Positions 45,933 to 56,800 of a stretch of DNA of 60,000 nucleotides are shown one piece after another. The notes below the pieces were generated by a model that did not search any database, had not been told where the DNA came from, and saw only the letters and a list, made by a program, of their open reading frames with translations. Each line of letters opens with the position of its first letter. Position 1 is the first letter of the stretch. This DNA comes from Cryptomeria japonica (Eukaryota > Streptophyta > Pinopsida > Cupressales > Cupressaceae): the NCBI RefSeq assembly GCF_030272615.1, contig NC_081409.1:914988340-915048339 (forward strand), in the 5' to 3' direction. The translations under genes were made by a program, and so were the position numbers.

Positions 45933-46381
45933 CGACCTGTTGTGATCATTTCACACATCGCCCCATCGCAAATGGGGACCCCCTCTTTTTGCTTGTTTTT
46001 TTTGTTCGTTTTCGCTTTCGTTTTTAGGGTTTTGTTAGTTAGTTGGTTGTCTGGATTTAGGGCCAAGCCTTAGGGTTTTAAATTTTGCCTTTTCAAGCCA
46101 AAATCCAGTCATTTTTTTGAGAGCTTTTTGAGCTTCTTTTCTAGAATGCAAATTTTGAATGCAATGAATTCGCCAAAATGGTCTAATTTTCAATTGAAAT
46201 GTTCATGCAGAGCTTAAACTTGTCTAAATGATGACCGTCAATATGAATTTTTGTCTAACTGAATATTTTGACCAAATTTTGACTTTTTCGAAGTTTGATC
46301 CTGGGCATTGGAATTGATTTGTTTTCGCCTCGTGAAGTGTTAAAATGTGAAAAATCTTGTTATTTTGGCCTGTAGGAGCAA

Positions 46382-48165
46382 AATCGCTCCTGTCCCTCAG
46401 TGAAGGACGGGAGCTCAATTTCAAATATCTCATCATCCTTGCAGAGTCCAGACAAATTTTATGTTTGAAGTGATAGAGAACGACAAGATCTTTCCATTGA
46501 ATATAAATTGAAGATTTTCATGAGCACAGAAAGGCCTCCAGGAAGAAAATCGCCCCTGTCCCTCAGTAAAGGACCGGAGCTACGATTCAAATTTCGTTTT
46601 GTCCTTGCAAGATTTTGATAACTTAACAATTTGAGGACGCCCGAAGGAAGATGCTTTGCCAAATGAATATAATTTGAGATGCAAAAACGAAGGAAAATGA
46701 CCTATATTGACTAAATCGCTCCTGTCCCTCTCCAAGGGACTAGGGCGAGGTACCTTGTGGCTCTCGTCCCTCTCCCAGGGACTAGAGCGATTTCCTCCAT
46801 TTTGCAAAATCCAGACAAGGGTCAAGGCGAGTTTATGTTCAAAAACGAAGGAGAACATGGGATGAATGCGTTGAATATAAATTGAAGATTTTTGGGACGT
46901 CCATAACAGTGTTAAATGCCTAGTTCGCTCCTGTCCCTCAGGAAGGGACCAGAGCGATTTTTGATATAATTGCTTTTCTTGCAAAGTTACAAACAATGTA
47001 AAGGCATGGGCGGATAGAGTGAAGAAGGACGACTCCGTTGAATATAAACTTGGAACCTGGCAAAGTAAGATGAAGGCCACAAAGGGAGGATCGCTCCTGT
47101 CCCTCTCGAAGGGACCAGGGCGATACAATGGTGATGATACGTCCCTCCAAAGTTCAAGGTCGTCCCTCCAAGGTTCAAGGCCGATCCAAGTCAAGACGAA
47201 GGGTGGCGAAGACATCTCAAGGCATTTCCATCAAGCGCAACGTTGCAAAGGTCATCACATGAAAGGATTTGCACTCTATAACCCAGATCGCTCCTGTCCT
47301 TTGGGAAGGGACCAGAGCGATACCTACATAATGGCGTAGATTTCAAAAGACAAAAAAGTTTCGAGTTACCAAGAGGGTCGAAAGGACATCATTCCACGCA
47401 ATGAAGATAATTGCAAGTTGGTAAAAACAAGAACAAGCACCTAATAATGAACTTCGCTCCTGTCCTTCAGGAAGGGACCAGAGCGATATTAGATGTATTG
47501 ATCATTTCATGCAAAATTCACATAAGGACAATATATTGCAATGTTCTGGAGGGTCCATGGTATGATAACAAGGTGATAGACAAGAGTTTTGAACGTCCAA
47601 ACATCGCCAAATGGTGTAAAGGCCTCACATCGCTCCTGTCCTTTGGACAAGGACCAGGGCGATCCTATCAAAAGCGCTCATATTCCTCCAAAATCAAACC
47701 AAGGCGAGGTTAAGCAAGACAAGGGACGGCGTTTGGAAAACATCAGAATGAAGGATCGAAGGTCAAAAATGCATATTGAACGTAAAAAAATCAAGATCGC
47801 TCCTGTCCTTTGGACAAGGACCAAGGCGATCCTATCAAAACACTCACGTTCCTTCAAAGATCAAGGCGAAATGAGGATAGGAAATGCGAAGGACATCGTC
47901 GGGGAGACATTGCAAAGGAGATCGAAGTTTAAAAGTCGCCAAGATCAAGCAAAAAACTTAGGATCGCTCCTGTCCCTCTCCAAGGGACCAGGGCGATAAT
48001 GATCATAAGATGTATTTGCTCGCACAAGAGAGGCATTCAAATTCGAAGGACCACCAGATGATCGATTTGGGAGGTGAAAATGAAGGAGTTGAATGTTAAA
48101 AACGCAAGAATCTAGACCAAAATCATGGATCGCTCCTGTCCCTCTCCAAGGGACTAGAAGCGATG
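46382..48165 (+). repeat. About 166-base periodic hairpin array in X1 LTR
   Basis: Twelve quasi-palindromes with arms ATCGCTCCTGTCCCT and AGGGACCAGGGCGAT around a 4-5 base loop. Starts near 46382, 46549, 46714, 46759, 46923, 47090, 47286, 47453, 47629, 47796, 47963 and 48128. Most steps are 164-167 bases, with 196 and 176 once each and one of 45. A second conserved word, GTTGAATATAAATTGAAG and variants, recurs between some hairpins (near 46493, 46870 and 47037), so the array is a degenerate tandem repeat. Confidence 0.9.
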
Positions 48166-49124
48166 AGGTACGTCCTTTTATTTTCATATCTTTGGCGCCA
48201 AATTTAAACAATTCGAATTTCCTTAAATGCTAAATCGATTTAAAAATTGAAAATCTTATTTAAATTGGCATTTAATATGGCGTTAGACACTTATTAATTA
48301 TTTTGCCTTTATTTAAGATCGAAATCCTCAATTAAAAAAACGCAAGGCATTAAATAATTAATTAATTAATTAATAAAAAATCGATTTGAGCGCTCATATG
48401 TGGAGGTCGGCCTTGTTATTTCATTGCAAATCATTTAAAAATCGTTTAAAATGGTTTTATTTTTGTTAAGTCGGCCTAAGGGGTAAAGGATGCAAGCACT
48501 ATATAAGGGGGGTAAAAGTTATCATTTCTACATTATTATTTTACCTTCTCTACATGCGAATTAAGGGAGGCGAATATAGTGCGAAGTGTGTTCAAGGGTG
48601 GTGCGAGTTTCATTCATCCAAGGGTGGCGCGCTTAGACATTCAAAGGTGGTGCGATTGCAAACCAAAGGTGGCGTAGACATTCCCAAGGTGGTGCGAATT
48701 TGAAGATCCATCCAAGACCACGCCTAAGGCGAATTTGCTAAAGACTTGGAGATTTATTTGTGCGAACTTGAAGATCCATTTGAGACCATGTCCAAGGCGA
48801 TAAGTGAAGATCACATTCTATCCAGAGGTGGCGAAGTCAATTTTGAGGAGATCATATTGAAGACTATCTTTATACCTCAATTTTGCCTAGGCAAATTTTG
48901 TTTTTTGCATTCTAGAGTTAGCTCTCTATCGAGGTATGGCGATTTAATTGTTATTGCTTTATTCCTTTATCGTCATATTTCAAATTTTGAAATTTTGAAT
49001 CTTGAATTTCTCTTGGCTCAGTCGTTGTATTTTAGGAAAGGATAACTCTAGAGACTTATCATAAGGTTTCCTAAAATTTATCTCTTTTATCTACGTTATT
49101 TATTGCAAAAATCTATTTCTCATA

Positions 49125-52100
49125 ATGAAATGTTGTGTAGGTATGGCGACCCCAAAGGCGGGAGCATCCACCAGTCGCTCGGCTCTCATGAAAGAAGATC
49201 AGAAGACTGAAGAAGTGGAGACCAAGATCGTGTCCAAGTGGAGCAACATTGGAGATACAAACTTGGGGAACTTTAGTACGAAGAAGTTCCGAGAGGTCCC
49301 TTACATCGGCAAGCCATCACCTGTCGCCCGGAGAATAATAGAAAGTGGCATCATTAAGGCGGCCGGTTTTCTTCCAGCCATTCAGTGTCACGAGTTGATG
49401 ATCGAGTGTGCCCGTCATTACAATCCACAGTCCAGGACAATTGTGTCCAATGAGGGAAACATTTTGGCGTACCTTTCAGAGGAAGCCATAAGTGAAGCCT
49501 TCCATCTTCCAGAGCACAGGGACATGATATACAAGAGCATTGAAGGAGCCAGATCAGTGTACGATGATGATCCAGATGCTTGCCTAAGCATAATCAACAA
49601 GAACTGGCTACTTAAGAGTCGTCCCCGTCTGAGCAAAGTACTGAACACACCACACAGGATCGATTTCCAAGAGGAGTACAGAGATTTGATCACCATGCTC
49701 AACAGAGTTACAGGAGCACCTCATGCCTTCTATTTTGAGAAATGGATGTTTTACTTCATCCAGGTGATTGTTCAAGGAAAGGGTACAATACATTGGGCTA
49801 GGATAATTAGCCATTACTTAGACGTACAGTTGAGAAGACTCAGGGCTACTAAGTCCTTCCACATGAGTTCATACGTCATCTATGCCTTAATCAGGAGCGT
49901 TGAGTACGCAGGACTACCTCACAGAGGAGTGATTGGAAGAGGACCCGGCGAGGTCAGAGTTTGTGAATCCTATACCTACTTGCATCATCCACCAGGGAAG
50001 AACTACAAGTTAATCAATGATACTTTCACGATGAACATCACAAGGACGTTGCAAGGAGGGATTCACAACAGATTATCTCAGGATGCCCAGGAGTTAATCA
50101 AGAGGTACGGTGCTTGGTTCATTCAGTTTCCCAAGTTCACTTACATTAGAGTGTATGGATGTCCTTTACCTCCATACATGTTGCCGAGATACCCGACAGA
50201 CAGGATTGTGTTACTTGAAGTAACAAGGCAGTTGGCAGCATATGTGAAGGCATTCAGACACAGACATCAGAATGGAGTTCAGGTACCTATTATTTTGGGT
50301 AATTCAGTTGAGGTATGTCCCAATGTGTCAGCCATGGATGACGCAGAGAGGGAGTTAGCCTTGTATCCTTTTTCATCTTTTGCTTGGAGGAATAGTTTTG
50401 ACCCACATGGACATTTAGAGGAGACAGTCGGTAGAGGATTTAGACATGAGTACCAGATTGAAGATTTTATGATGAATCTCCTAGATGATCTCGAAGTGAA
50501 ACGAAAGATACATTCTAGATTGCCTTTGGATTTCATCAGGAAATGTAAGATTTACAGAGTGGCCGACCAAGCTCAGGACAACGGCAGGCACATCCAATCT
50601 TCATATGATAGAGAAAGCAAAACAATAAGTTTGAATTGGAATGAGCCCGAGGCCGTGGATTTAGATGAATTGATGGCACCAGTCTTGTCTTGTACTCGCA
50701 GATGGGTAGACGTTCAACATCAGAAGTTGAGAGAACAAGGCATAGCCATGTCTTTTACTTTGGAAGAAAAGCCAGCCGAAGGTGGAGCCAGTGTTAGTGA
50801 AGGCAATCCTAATCCCAGGAATTCAGGTGAAGGTAACCTTCGATGTGCCAGTGAGGGCAATCTCCATTCGAGAGGTTCAAAGAGAAAGGAAAGATCAGAA
50901 AAGAAAGAGCCTTCCAAGAAAAAGCAAGGTGCTAACAAAGATCAAACACCAGGTACTTCTTCCAGGCCAGAGGATAGAACAGTTCGAGTGGAAGAATCCA
51001 TGGAATCGATGGTACAGAATGATAGACAGGAAGAGGAACAGGCACAGCATGTTTCATCCGATGGATCTCTCCAAGACTATGATTTAGATAATGATAACGA
51101 AGTAACATCTCCTCCCAGACAAGAAGAAATAGTACATAAAGAAATTCAAGTTCAAGAGACAAGATCAAATATCCCAGATTGGTTGAAGGAAAGATTGACT
51201 AAGGTGATCGTAATTGAGGATGAAGACAGTGCAATTGATTTAGAGAGCCTCGTGGGACGTTCACATATGACAACAGAGAAGAAGAAGGCTATAAAGATGT
51301 CCAAGATGATTCGAGATGAGACTGGATCTAGAAAACTGCAGATAGCTACACCGGCAGCAGACAAATATGAGGGTGAGATCCTAGCAGAGGACTATCATAT
51401 ACAGACTATTGAGTTAGGACCATCCACAGCAGAGCAGACTTTAGATGATGCCACCGACACATTTGAGGCATTGAAGGATAAGTTTAGAGAAGAAGTAGAA
51501 AAGAATAGAAAGCTTGAGAAAGAGGTCGGTGCATGGAGGACATATTTCAGTCACATCAATGAACCTTTGGGACGTCAGGATCCAGTTAGATCACCATTGC
51601 AGGCATTGCCCCTTCAATCAATCAATGAAGCAGAAAGATTCAGGAATATGGTCCAGCGTACATGTAGTTGGATGGATAGATCTCACACGGTGGCCATTGA
51701 GTTTGTTACAAGGATGTCGAAGATCACCCATCAGGCTATCCAAGTTCTTGAGATAATCCACAGATTGATGGCAACAGTAGCTGCATTTGCCCATACCAAG
51801 GACGTTGTCATCCCTGTCTTGAAAGTTATAAGACATACATCCAGAAGAATTTTAGCACAAGAGAAGATCTTGGAAGGTGATTCTCACAGTTTGTTTCAGT
51901 GGTCAACCTTACTTCATATAAAGAGTGTTCTCTTTGAGGACATCAGTGTTAGATGTGGTCAAGTTGAGGAGGTGATCAATCCGATCCAGGACAGAGTATT
52001 TGAGGTACTTCGTACCATTCTTGGCAGAAGGATCGAGGTCGAGACAGATGTGGATTTACAAGAATTTGAAGATAGAATCAAGATCATCTTTCGCAAAGAC

Positions 52101-52364
52101 GCAGATGTTACAGATGAGCAATATGATCAGATGTATGCTACCATGCTCCTGATTGATAGAACGAAGGAACTTGAACCTACTTGGGACATAGCTCTTCTAG
52201 ATGCATTTGATCAGGTTATCCACTTAGAAGAGAGTATCAAGAATCTTCCCGAGATTCCAAGCACAGAAATCGAAGGGATCGTGACAAAATTCATTGCATA
52301 TGCTAAGAAAGAGAATTGGAAAGGGAATAAGATTCTAGATGAAAGGTTGTTACAGATGACATGA
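49125..52364 (+). CDS. LTR-encoded protein of unknown function (aORF), 1079 codons
   Basis: An intact frame in the U3 part of the X1 LTR. The better start is ATG at 49143 (MATPKAGASTSRS, 1073 codons) because X2 conserves that start but not the preceding spacing. Residues about 65-420 form a conserved domain with IQCHELMIECARHY (85), YFEKWMFYFIQVIVQ (205), IQFPKFTYIRVYG (332) and LPRYPTDRIVLLEV (353). Residues 560-640 are low-complexity with a basic cluster (KRKERSEKKEPSKKKQ, possible nuclear signal). 640-760 is acidic, 780-805 likely coiled coil (KDKFREEVEKNRKLEKEV), and 850-1079 helical. There are no membrane segments, no signal peptide and no gag, pol or env motif. I do not recognise the family. 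Diverged copies in LTRs W and Z show it is a lineage gene, not a chance frame. Confidence 0.85.
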   Translation: MKCCVGMATPKAGASTSRSALMKEDQKTEEVETKIVSKWSNIGDTNLGNFSTKKFREVPYIGKPSPVARRIIESGIIKAAGFLPAIQCHELMIECARHYNPQSRTIVSNEGNILAYLSEEAISEAFHLPEHRDMIYKSIEGARSVYDDDPDACLSIINKNWLLKSRPRLSKVLNTPHRIDFQEEYRDLITMLNRVTGAPHAFYFEKWMFYFIQVIVQGKGTIHWARIISHYLDVQLRRLRATKSFHMSSYVIYALIRSVEYAGLPHRGVIGRGPGEVRVCESYTYLHHPPGKNYKLINDTFTMNITRTLQGGIHNRLSQDAQELIKRYGAWFIQFPKFTYIRVYGCPLPPYMLPRYPTDRIVLLEVTRQLAAYVKAFRHRHQNGVQVPIILGNSVEVCPNVSAMDDAERELALYPFSSFAWRNSFDPHGHLEETVGRGFRHEYQIEDFMMNLLDDLEVKRKIHSRLPLDFIRKCKIYRVADQAQDNGRHIQSSYDRESKTISLNWNEPEAVDLDELMAPVLSCTRRWVDVQHQKLREQGIAMSFTLEEKPAEGGASVSEGNPNPRNSGEGNLRCASEGNLHSRGSKRKERSEKKEPSKKKQGANKDQTPGTSSRPEDRTVRVEESMESMVQNDRQEEEQAQHVSSDGSLQDYDLDNDNEVTSPPRQEEIVHKEIQVQETRSNIPDWLKERLTKVIVIEDEDSAIDLESLVGRSHMTTEKKKAIKMSKMIRDETGSRKLQIATPAADKYEGEILAEDYHIQTIELGPSTAEQTLDDATDTFEALKDKFREEVEKNRKLEKEVGAWRTYFSHINEPLGRQDPVRSPLQALPLQSINEAERFRNMVQRTCSWMDRSHTVAIEFVTRMSKITHQAIQVLEIIHRLMATVAAFAHTKDVVIPVLKVIRHTSRRILAQEKILEGDSHSLFQWSTLLHIKSVLFEDISVRCGQVEEVINPIQDRVFEVLRTILGRRIEVETDVDLQEFEDRIKIIFRKDADVTDEQYDQMYATMLLIDRTKELEPTWDIALLDAFDQVIHLEESIKNLPEIPSTEIEGIVTKFIAYAKKENWKGNKILDERLLQMT

Positions 52365-52467
52365 CATCTTATTTCTCATTGGTTGATACCTCCTAGATTT
52401 TTGTGCCAAATTTAATATTTGGCTATGTATTTAATATTGTTCAGTAAAAAGGAGGTCATTTGTAACA

Positions 52468-52558
52468 AACCCTAATTAGGGTTTAGGTGTCATGATCTTG
52501 TCCATTGATTTACTTTCAATCTGGACCTTTCATTGTAACTGGGGATGCTATTTATACC
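52468..52558 (+). promoter_or_regulatory. X1 promoter module: telo-box palindrome and TATA
   Basis: AAACCCTAATTAGGGTTT at 52468-52485 and CTATTTATACC at 52549-52558, both about 100-195 bases after the aORF stop. The element transcript would start near 52585, so the aORF lies in U3 and appears only at the 3' end of a full-length element RNA. Confidence 0.65.
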
Positions 52559-53420
52559 CCCATTTTCCATTTCATTTGTAATAGAATAGTCAATAGAAAA
52601 ATAGAGAATAGAGTTGAGAGTGAAATAGAGAGATTAGAGTTGTAAGCAATTTTTATTTTGTAGCAAGATTGAGTCTTGAAGAAAGAAATTCAAGCAATTG
52701 TTGTATATGATGACTTGGAAATCAATAAAATATTGAAGTTATGGTGTTTTGTTGCAAATTTCTTAAGTTATCTTCATGGTTGTTGGATGTACTTGAATCA
52801 CGCTCAATCAAAGTAGTTGTTAATTTGAAATACTAAGTGTGAGATTTGATATTTGGTAGGATTCGCTATCCAAACCACTAGCTTCTTGCTGATTGTAGGA
52901 ACGCCTTGCGTGGTCGACTGGAAAACATTTTGAGTCCTTAACCTTCAAGCATTTTTGCATCTAGGAGATGTACTTTCATAGTAGTGTCCTCGGTCTTTGA
53001 TGCATTGAATACCATTATTACCTTAGAAGATCGCACTAATTTCAATTGAGTTGTTACCTTATGGCAAAATTGAAGTTAGTTGAGTCTTGCCAAATCTCAT
53101 TCATGCTAAGTCGTTCATAGGGTTAGACTAGACTTCCTTAAACCCTATCTTTTTTCATTTTTTTTGAAAGTTCCTTTAGATTAGTAAAGTCTTCGAGCTT
53201 TTGAATCCGTAAGACGCCTTGAAGGAAACAGCAAATCACATCATACCACTAAAAAAGCTTGTCCACACGTGGAGACCCCACTAAAAGAACCTTGGAGTCC
53301 ATCTAACTGATCCTTTTTGCAGATCTTCAGCAGTTAGAGACTATTTTCTCAAGAGAGGATAAGATGCCTGTCGGTATTTTATTCTGTGTATGATTGTGTA
53401 CAAAATACACGTCAACAGAA

Positions 53421-53438
53421 TTGGCGCTAGAAGGAGGG
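53421..53438 (+). other. X1 primer binding site
   Basis: TTGGCGCTAGAAGGAGGG, three bases after the LTR, the same as in element A. The complement ends in CGCCA as a tRNA 3' end does; the tRNA species is not identified. Confidence 0.78.
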
Positions 53439-53513
53439 CTCTTTAGTTTCCGAAGTTCGAAGTCCGAAGATTTTGAAAAGAGAAAAATATTGCAAACATG
53501 ATCATGAAGTACG

Positions 53514-53741
53514 ATGGTGTTGCCGAATGAAGGACTGAATCAAGTGGTGCAACCCAATTTGCAAGTAGGCAATACCCAAGAAGACATCATTTCCCAATTG
53601 AATCAAGTAGCTTGGAACGCAAGGAGAAGCCAAGTCAAATATAACAGAGTCAGAATCATCTTAGAGCAAGAGGAAGATATAGCTGAAGAACATCAAAGGG
53701 TCATAGCTAGGAATCTTCGCAATCAAAGGAACCCACAATAA
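53514..53741 (+). CDS. X1 short ORF upstream of gag, 75 codons
   Basis: MVLPNEGLNQVVQPNLQ at the start, then a helical, charged stretch (RIILEQEEDIAEEHQRVIAR) with a basic end. It lies between primer site and gag, in a different frame from gag with 64 bases between them. No known domain. Element C has a short ORF of the same kind in the same place, which is the main reason to call it real. Confidence 0.5.
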   Translation: MVLPNEGLNQVVQPNLQVGNTQEDIISQLNQVAWNARRSQVKYNRVRIILEQEEDIAEEHQRVIARNLRNQRNPQ

Positions 53742-53805
53742 TCCTTGCAGAGACTTCACGCTGGATCGCATTGGTTCATTCTCGCCCGAGAAACATCAAA
53801 GGTTT

Positions 53806-56800
53806 TTGAGGTCCACACCAGGCATCAAAGATCTAAGTGAACTTCAGTTTACTTCCAAAGCAAAGCGAGTTAAGAGAGAGGACACTCCCAAAGAGTTCGA
53901 ACTGAGATTGGAAGGATCTCCTGAGTCATCACAAGTTCTCCAAGAACAAGTCCAAGCGGCGATCCAATCTAGTATCCAAGCAATTTCACAAACAAAGAGC
54001 CAAGCTAGTTCATCAAGTTCAGTTTCAAACAGTACAATGGCTCATCGTGCTCCACCTCCACCTCCTCCTCCTCATGTACTTAATGGTGCGACGTGGCTAG
54101 TCAACAATCCATCACCATTGGAATTTGCAGTTTATCATGATATGCCGAAGAATCCAGAACACTTTTGTTCCAAGTTCAATGTTAGTGATTTCCATCGCAC
54201 AGCAGAAGATCACATCAAGATGTTCGAGGACCTTCTTCGTAACAGACAAATTGAATATGGAGACGTGGCATGTAGGCTTTTTCCCTACTCATTGGGAGAA
54301 GAGGCATACTTTTGGTTTATTCATTTGCCTACAGGATCCATCAGGACTTGGGACGCGATGAAAGACGCATTCATTGCCAAATTTGGCATCCCAACTACAC
54401 CAGCAGAGTTATATAGACAGTTTGTTGAGGTTCGAAGAAGGGAACATGAACCTATTACTTCCTTTAACGACAGATTTCACCGAGCATACACAATGTTACG
54501 TCCTCCTTATCTTATTGCAGATCCAAGGGAAATTTACTATGGAGCCTTAGATCATCTCACAGCCATGTTCGTAAGGACACATCCAACTCCGAATGATCTA
54601 AATGCGGCATATACAAGAGCCATTGAAGTGAGTAAGCACATGGGACAAAACATCACTGGACCACTACTACATATGGGATCCGTCGCAGCACCTAACCAGA
54701 TGCAGGCAGTTGGCACGGCTTTGGCCAACCATACTCCAGTCATGAACCCAATTCGGCAAGCGACCTATCCAAGCGTACAACCGGCAAATCAGTTGGTCCT
54801 TCACCCAGGAGCTCCAATCTCTCAAGCCCCACCCGCTCAACCTGTGTACCTGCAAAATGCTACAAATTCGTCAAGGACACAAGAAGAGAAAGACGAAATG
54901 AAAGAGCTAATTGAGCAAGTCAAAAGGCTATCGACCGAGGTAACTCACTTGAGGAATCAGAATAATCAACTCCAGAGCATGCAGAGGGCCAACCATGGCC
55001 AACATACGAACAATCAGAATTTCCAAGGGAATAATAATCAAGGATTTAGAAACAATTATCAAGGAAATAATAATCAAGGTTTCCAAAGAAGACCATGGAA
55101 CACGGCTCCAAACAATGGAAATGTGGTGACGCCCTTGGACAATCCACCAAATGCGCAAAGTCAAGAGAACCCCTCTTCGAGCAAAGTGTTTTTAGCCGAA
55201 GCAGCCTTGTCCAGTTGGTGCAGACTCCACAACACGAACCAGCATTCCGAGTTACAGTGCCCTGAATTTAAGATTGCGGCCGATATTTTCCAACAAGAGA
55301 TGCGTACTACCAATCCACCTGAAAATCCTCCCACCACAGGGTACGAAATTGTTCCAACCACGCAGTATGGTCAAGCCATGATCGTTGAAACCTGCAGATA
55401 TTCACAAGAAGAAATTAGTCAAGTACAAAATGGGAGATTTCCTCCAGAATCGGCCAATGGACCGATGGTACCACCAGGATCTCAATTTCCACCAGCATCT
55501 GCAAATGGGCCTGTAGAGGATTCAGAATACTATTTCCCACCATTGAACGACAGTGTCCTAGTAGAGGGAATAAAGGAAGTGTTTCACCAATCGTCAGGAG
55601 GAGTGAACCAAAGAGTTTATCACAGGAATCAGAGGAATCCTGAACCTCTAACAACGTCGATCCCTCCAAACAATTTCTCAACTCTGCCGGATCCCCAAGC
55701 TAGTAACGTTCCAGAATATCCGCAGAACACTCAAGAATACAGACAAAGGAACATTTCACCTCCCGCGGGAAATGAAATGAAAAGATTGGCCACCTTGGTA
55801 TTGGATGAACTCAAGAAAGTCAAGGTGAGTTTACCACTCTATGAGTTGCTCAAAGTGTCTGAAATTAAAGAGGCAGTGATCAATAGTTTGAGTGAACCTA
55901 GTGCAACAAGGTCAAATGTTCAAGCCACTATCAATGTGACCCAAGAGGAGGCCAATTCTCAAGAACAACCTGAACAAAACGAGTGCATGGTCCAAACTAT
56001 AACCTTCCCAGCTAAAAAGGAAGATATGTTAGAAGGAAAAGTATTGCTCAAAAGAGGCGAAGCAAAGAAAGCTCAGCCTACAGTCAAAGAGAACCTCACC
56101 ACTAACTTGGTTCTGCCCGAAAAGGAAGTTACAATCAAGAAAGATGTGGTTAAAAAAGGAAAATCTACAAGCAAAACCAGTCACTCGAAAGAGGAGAGCC
56201 CAGCGAAGGAAGATCACTCAAAGATCAATCAAGTTAAACATCAAGAATCAAGTGAAGAAAATTCAGTGCCTTCTCAAAGAAAGGACGAACCGGCCCCGTT
56301 CCTGCTATCAGTCAGAATATTTGGAAAATTATTGCACAATTGCCTTTATGATTCCGGAGCCTCAAGCAATGTCATGCCCTTAGCCGTTTGTCAAAGACTG
56401 GGAATAACTCCCGCACCTACCAAGAGAAAGGTCACTCAGCTTGACAAGACGGAAGTTCCAGTCATGGGGGAATTGAACAACATTCACATGCAGTTGGCCG
56501 CGGACCCGAGAGTCCAAAACTTTATAGATATATCAGTAGTGGATATTCCAGATTCATATGGAATGCTCCTAAGTCAAGATTGGTCCCGAAAATTGAATGG
56601 ATATGTGTCGACCGATTTCGCACACATGTGGCTACCATGGAGAGGAGTCCCGAACCAGATTAAAATTGATAGCACCCCAAGGTTGAGGTTGATGATAACT
56701 GAATATGGGGAAGACAATGAAGTCCTATTTTTAGAGTCCGACCTAGGAACATATAAACCCAAAGTGGAGGAGATTTTGATGATACAAGATATACAAGATG

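Larger units (their letters stand above)
45938..53417 (+). repeat. X1 5' LTR, 7480 bases, contains the aORF
   Basis: Starts TGTTGTGATCATTTCACA and ends AATACACGTCAACA. In order: terminal palindrome region (CGCCCCATCGCAAATGGGG near 45960), hairpin array (46382-48165), AT-rich spacer with an (ATTA)n run near 48355, aORF (49125-52364), telo-box (52468), TATA (52549), leader to 53417. The start matches the ends of X2 and X3, and the target duplication confirms the boundary. Confidence 0.9.

Noticed and set aside
46580-47215. Minus-strand frame of 211 codons across the hairpin array
   Set aside because: Antisense to the LTR; the repeated SPWRGTGAI/EGQERS-like words are the hairpin units translated, and the frame is not shared by X2.
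46382-48165. Regular repeats with spacers resembling a CRISPR array
   Set aside because: Repeat units are diverged palindromes at about 166-base steps inside a plant LTR, the filler shares words between units, and an X2 LTR carries the same array. Nothing bacterial is nearby.
49125-52364. Host gene captured once by a transposon
   Set aside because: Not the simplest view, since diverged copies lie at the same LTR position in W and Z. Ancient capture remains possible; no intron-bearing host homologue is visible here.
52468-52485. Interstitial telomere repeat
   Set aside because: Only one head-to-head pair of AAACCCTAA, found at the same promoter position in three LTRs; not a TTTAGGG array.
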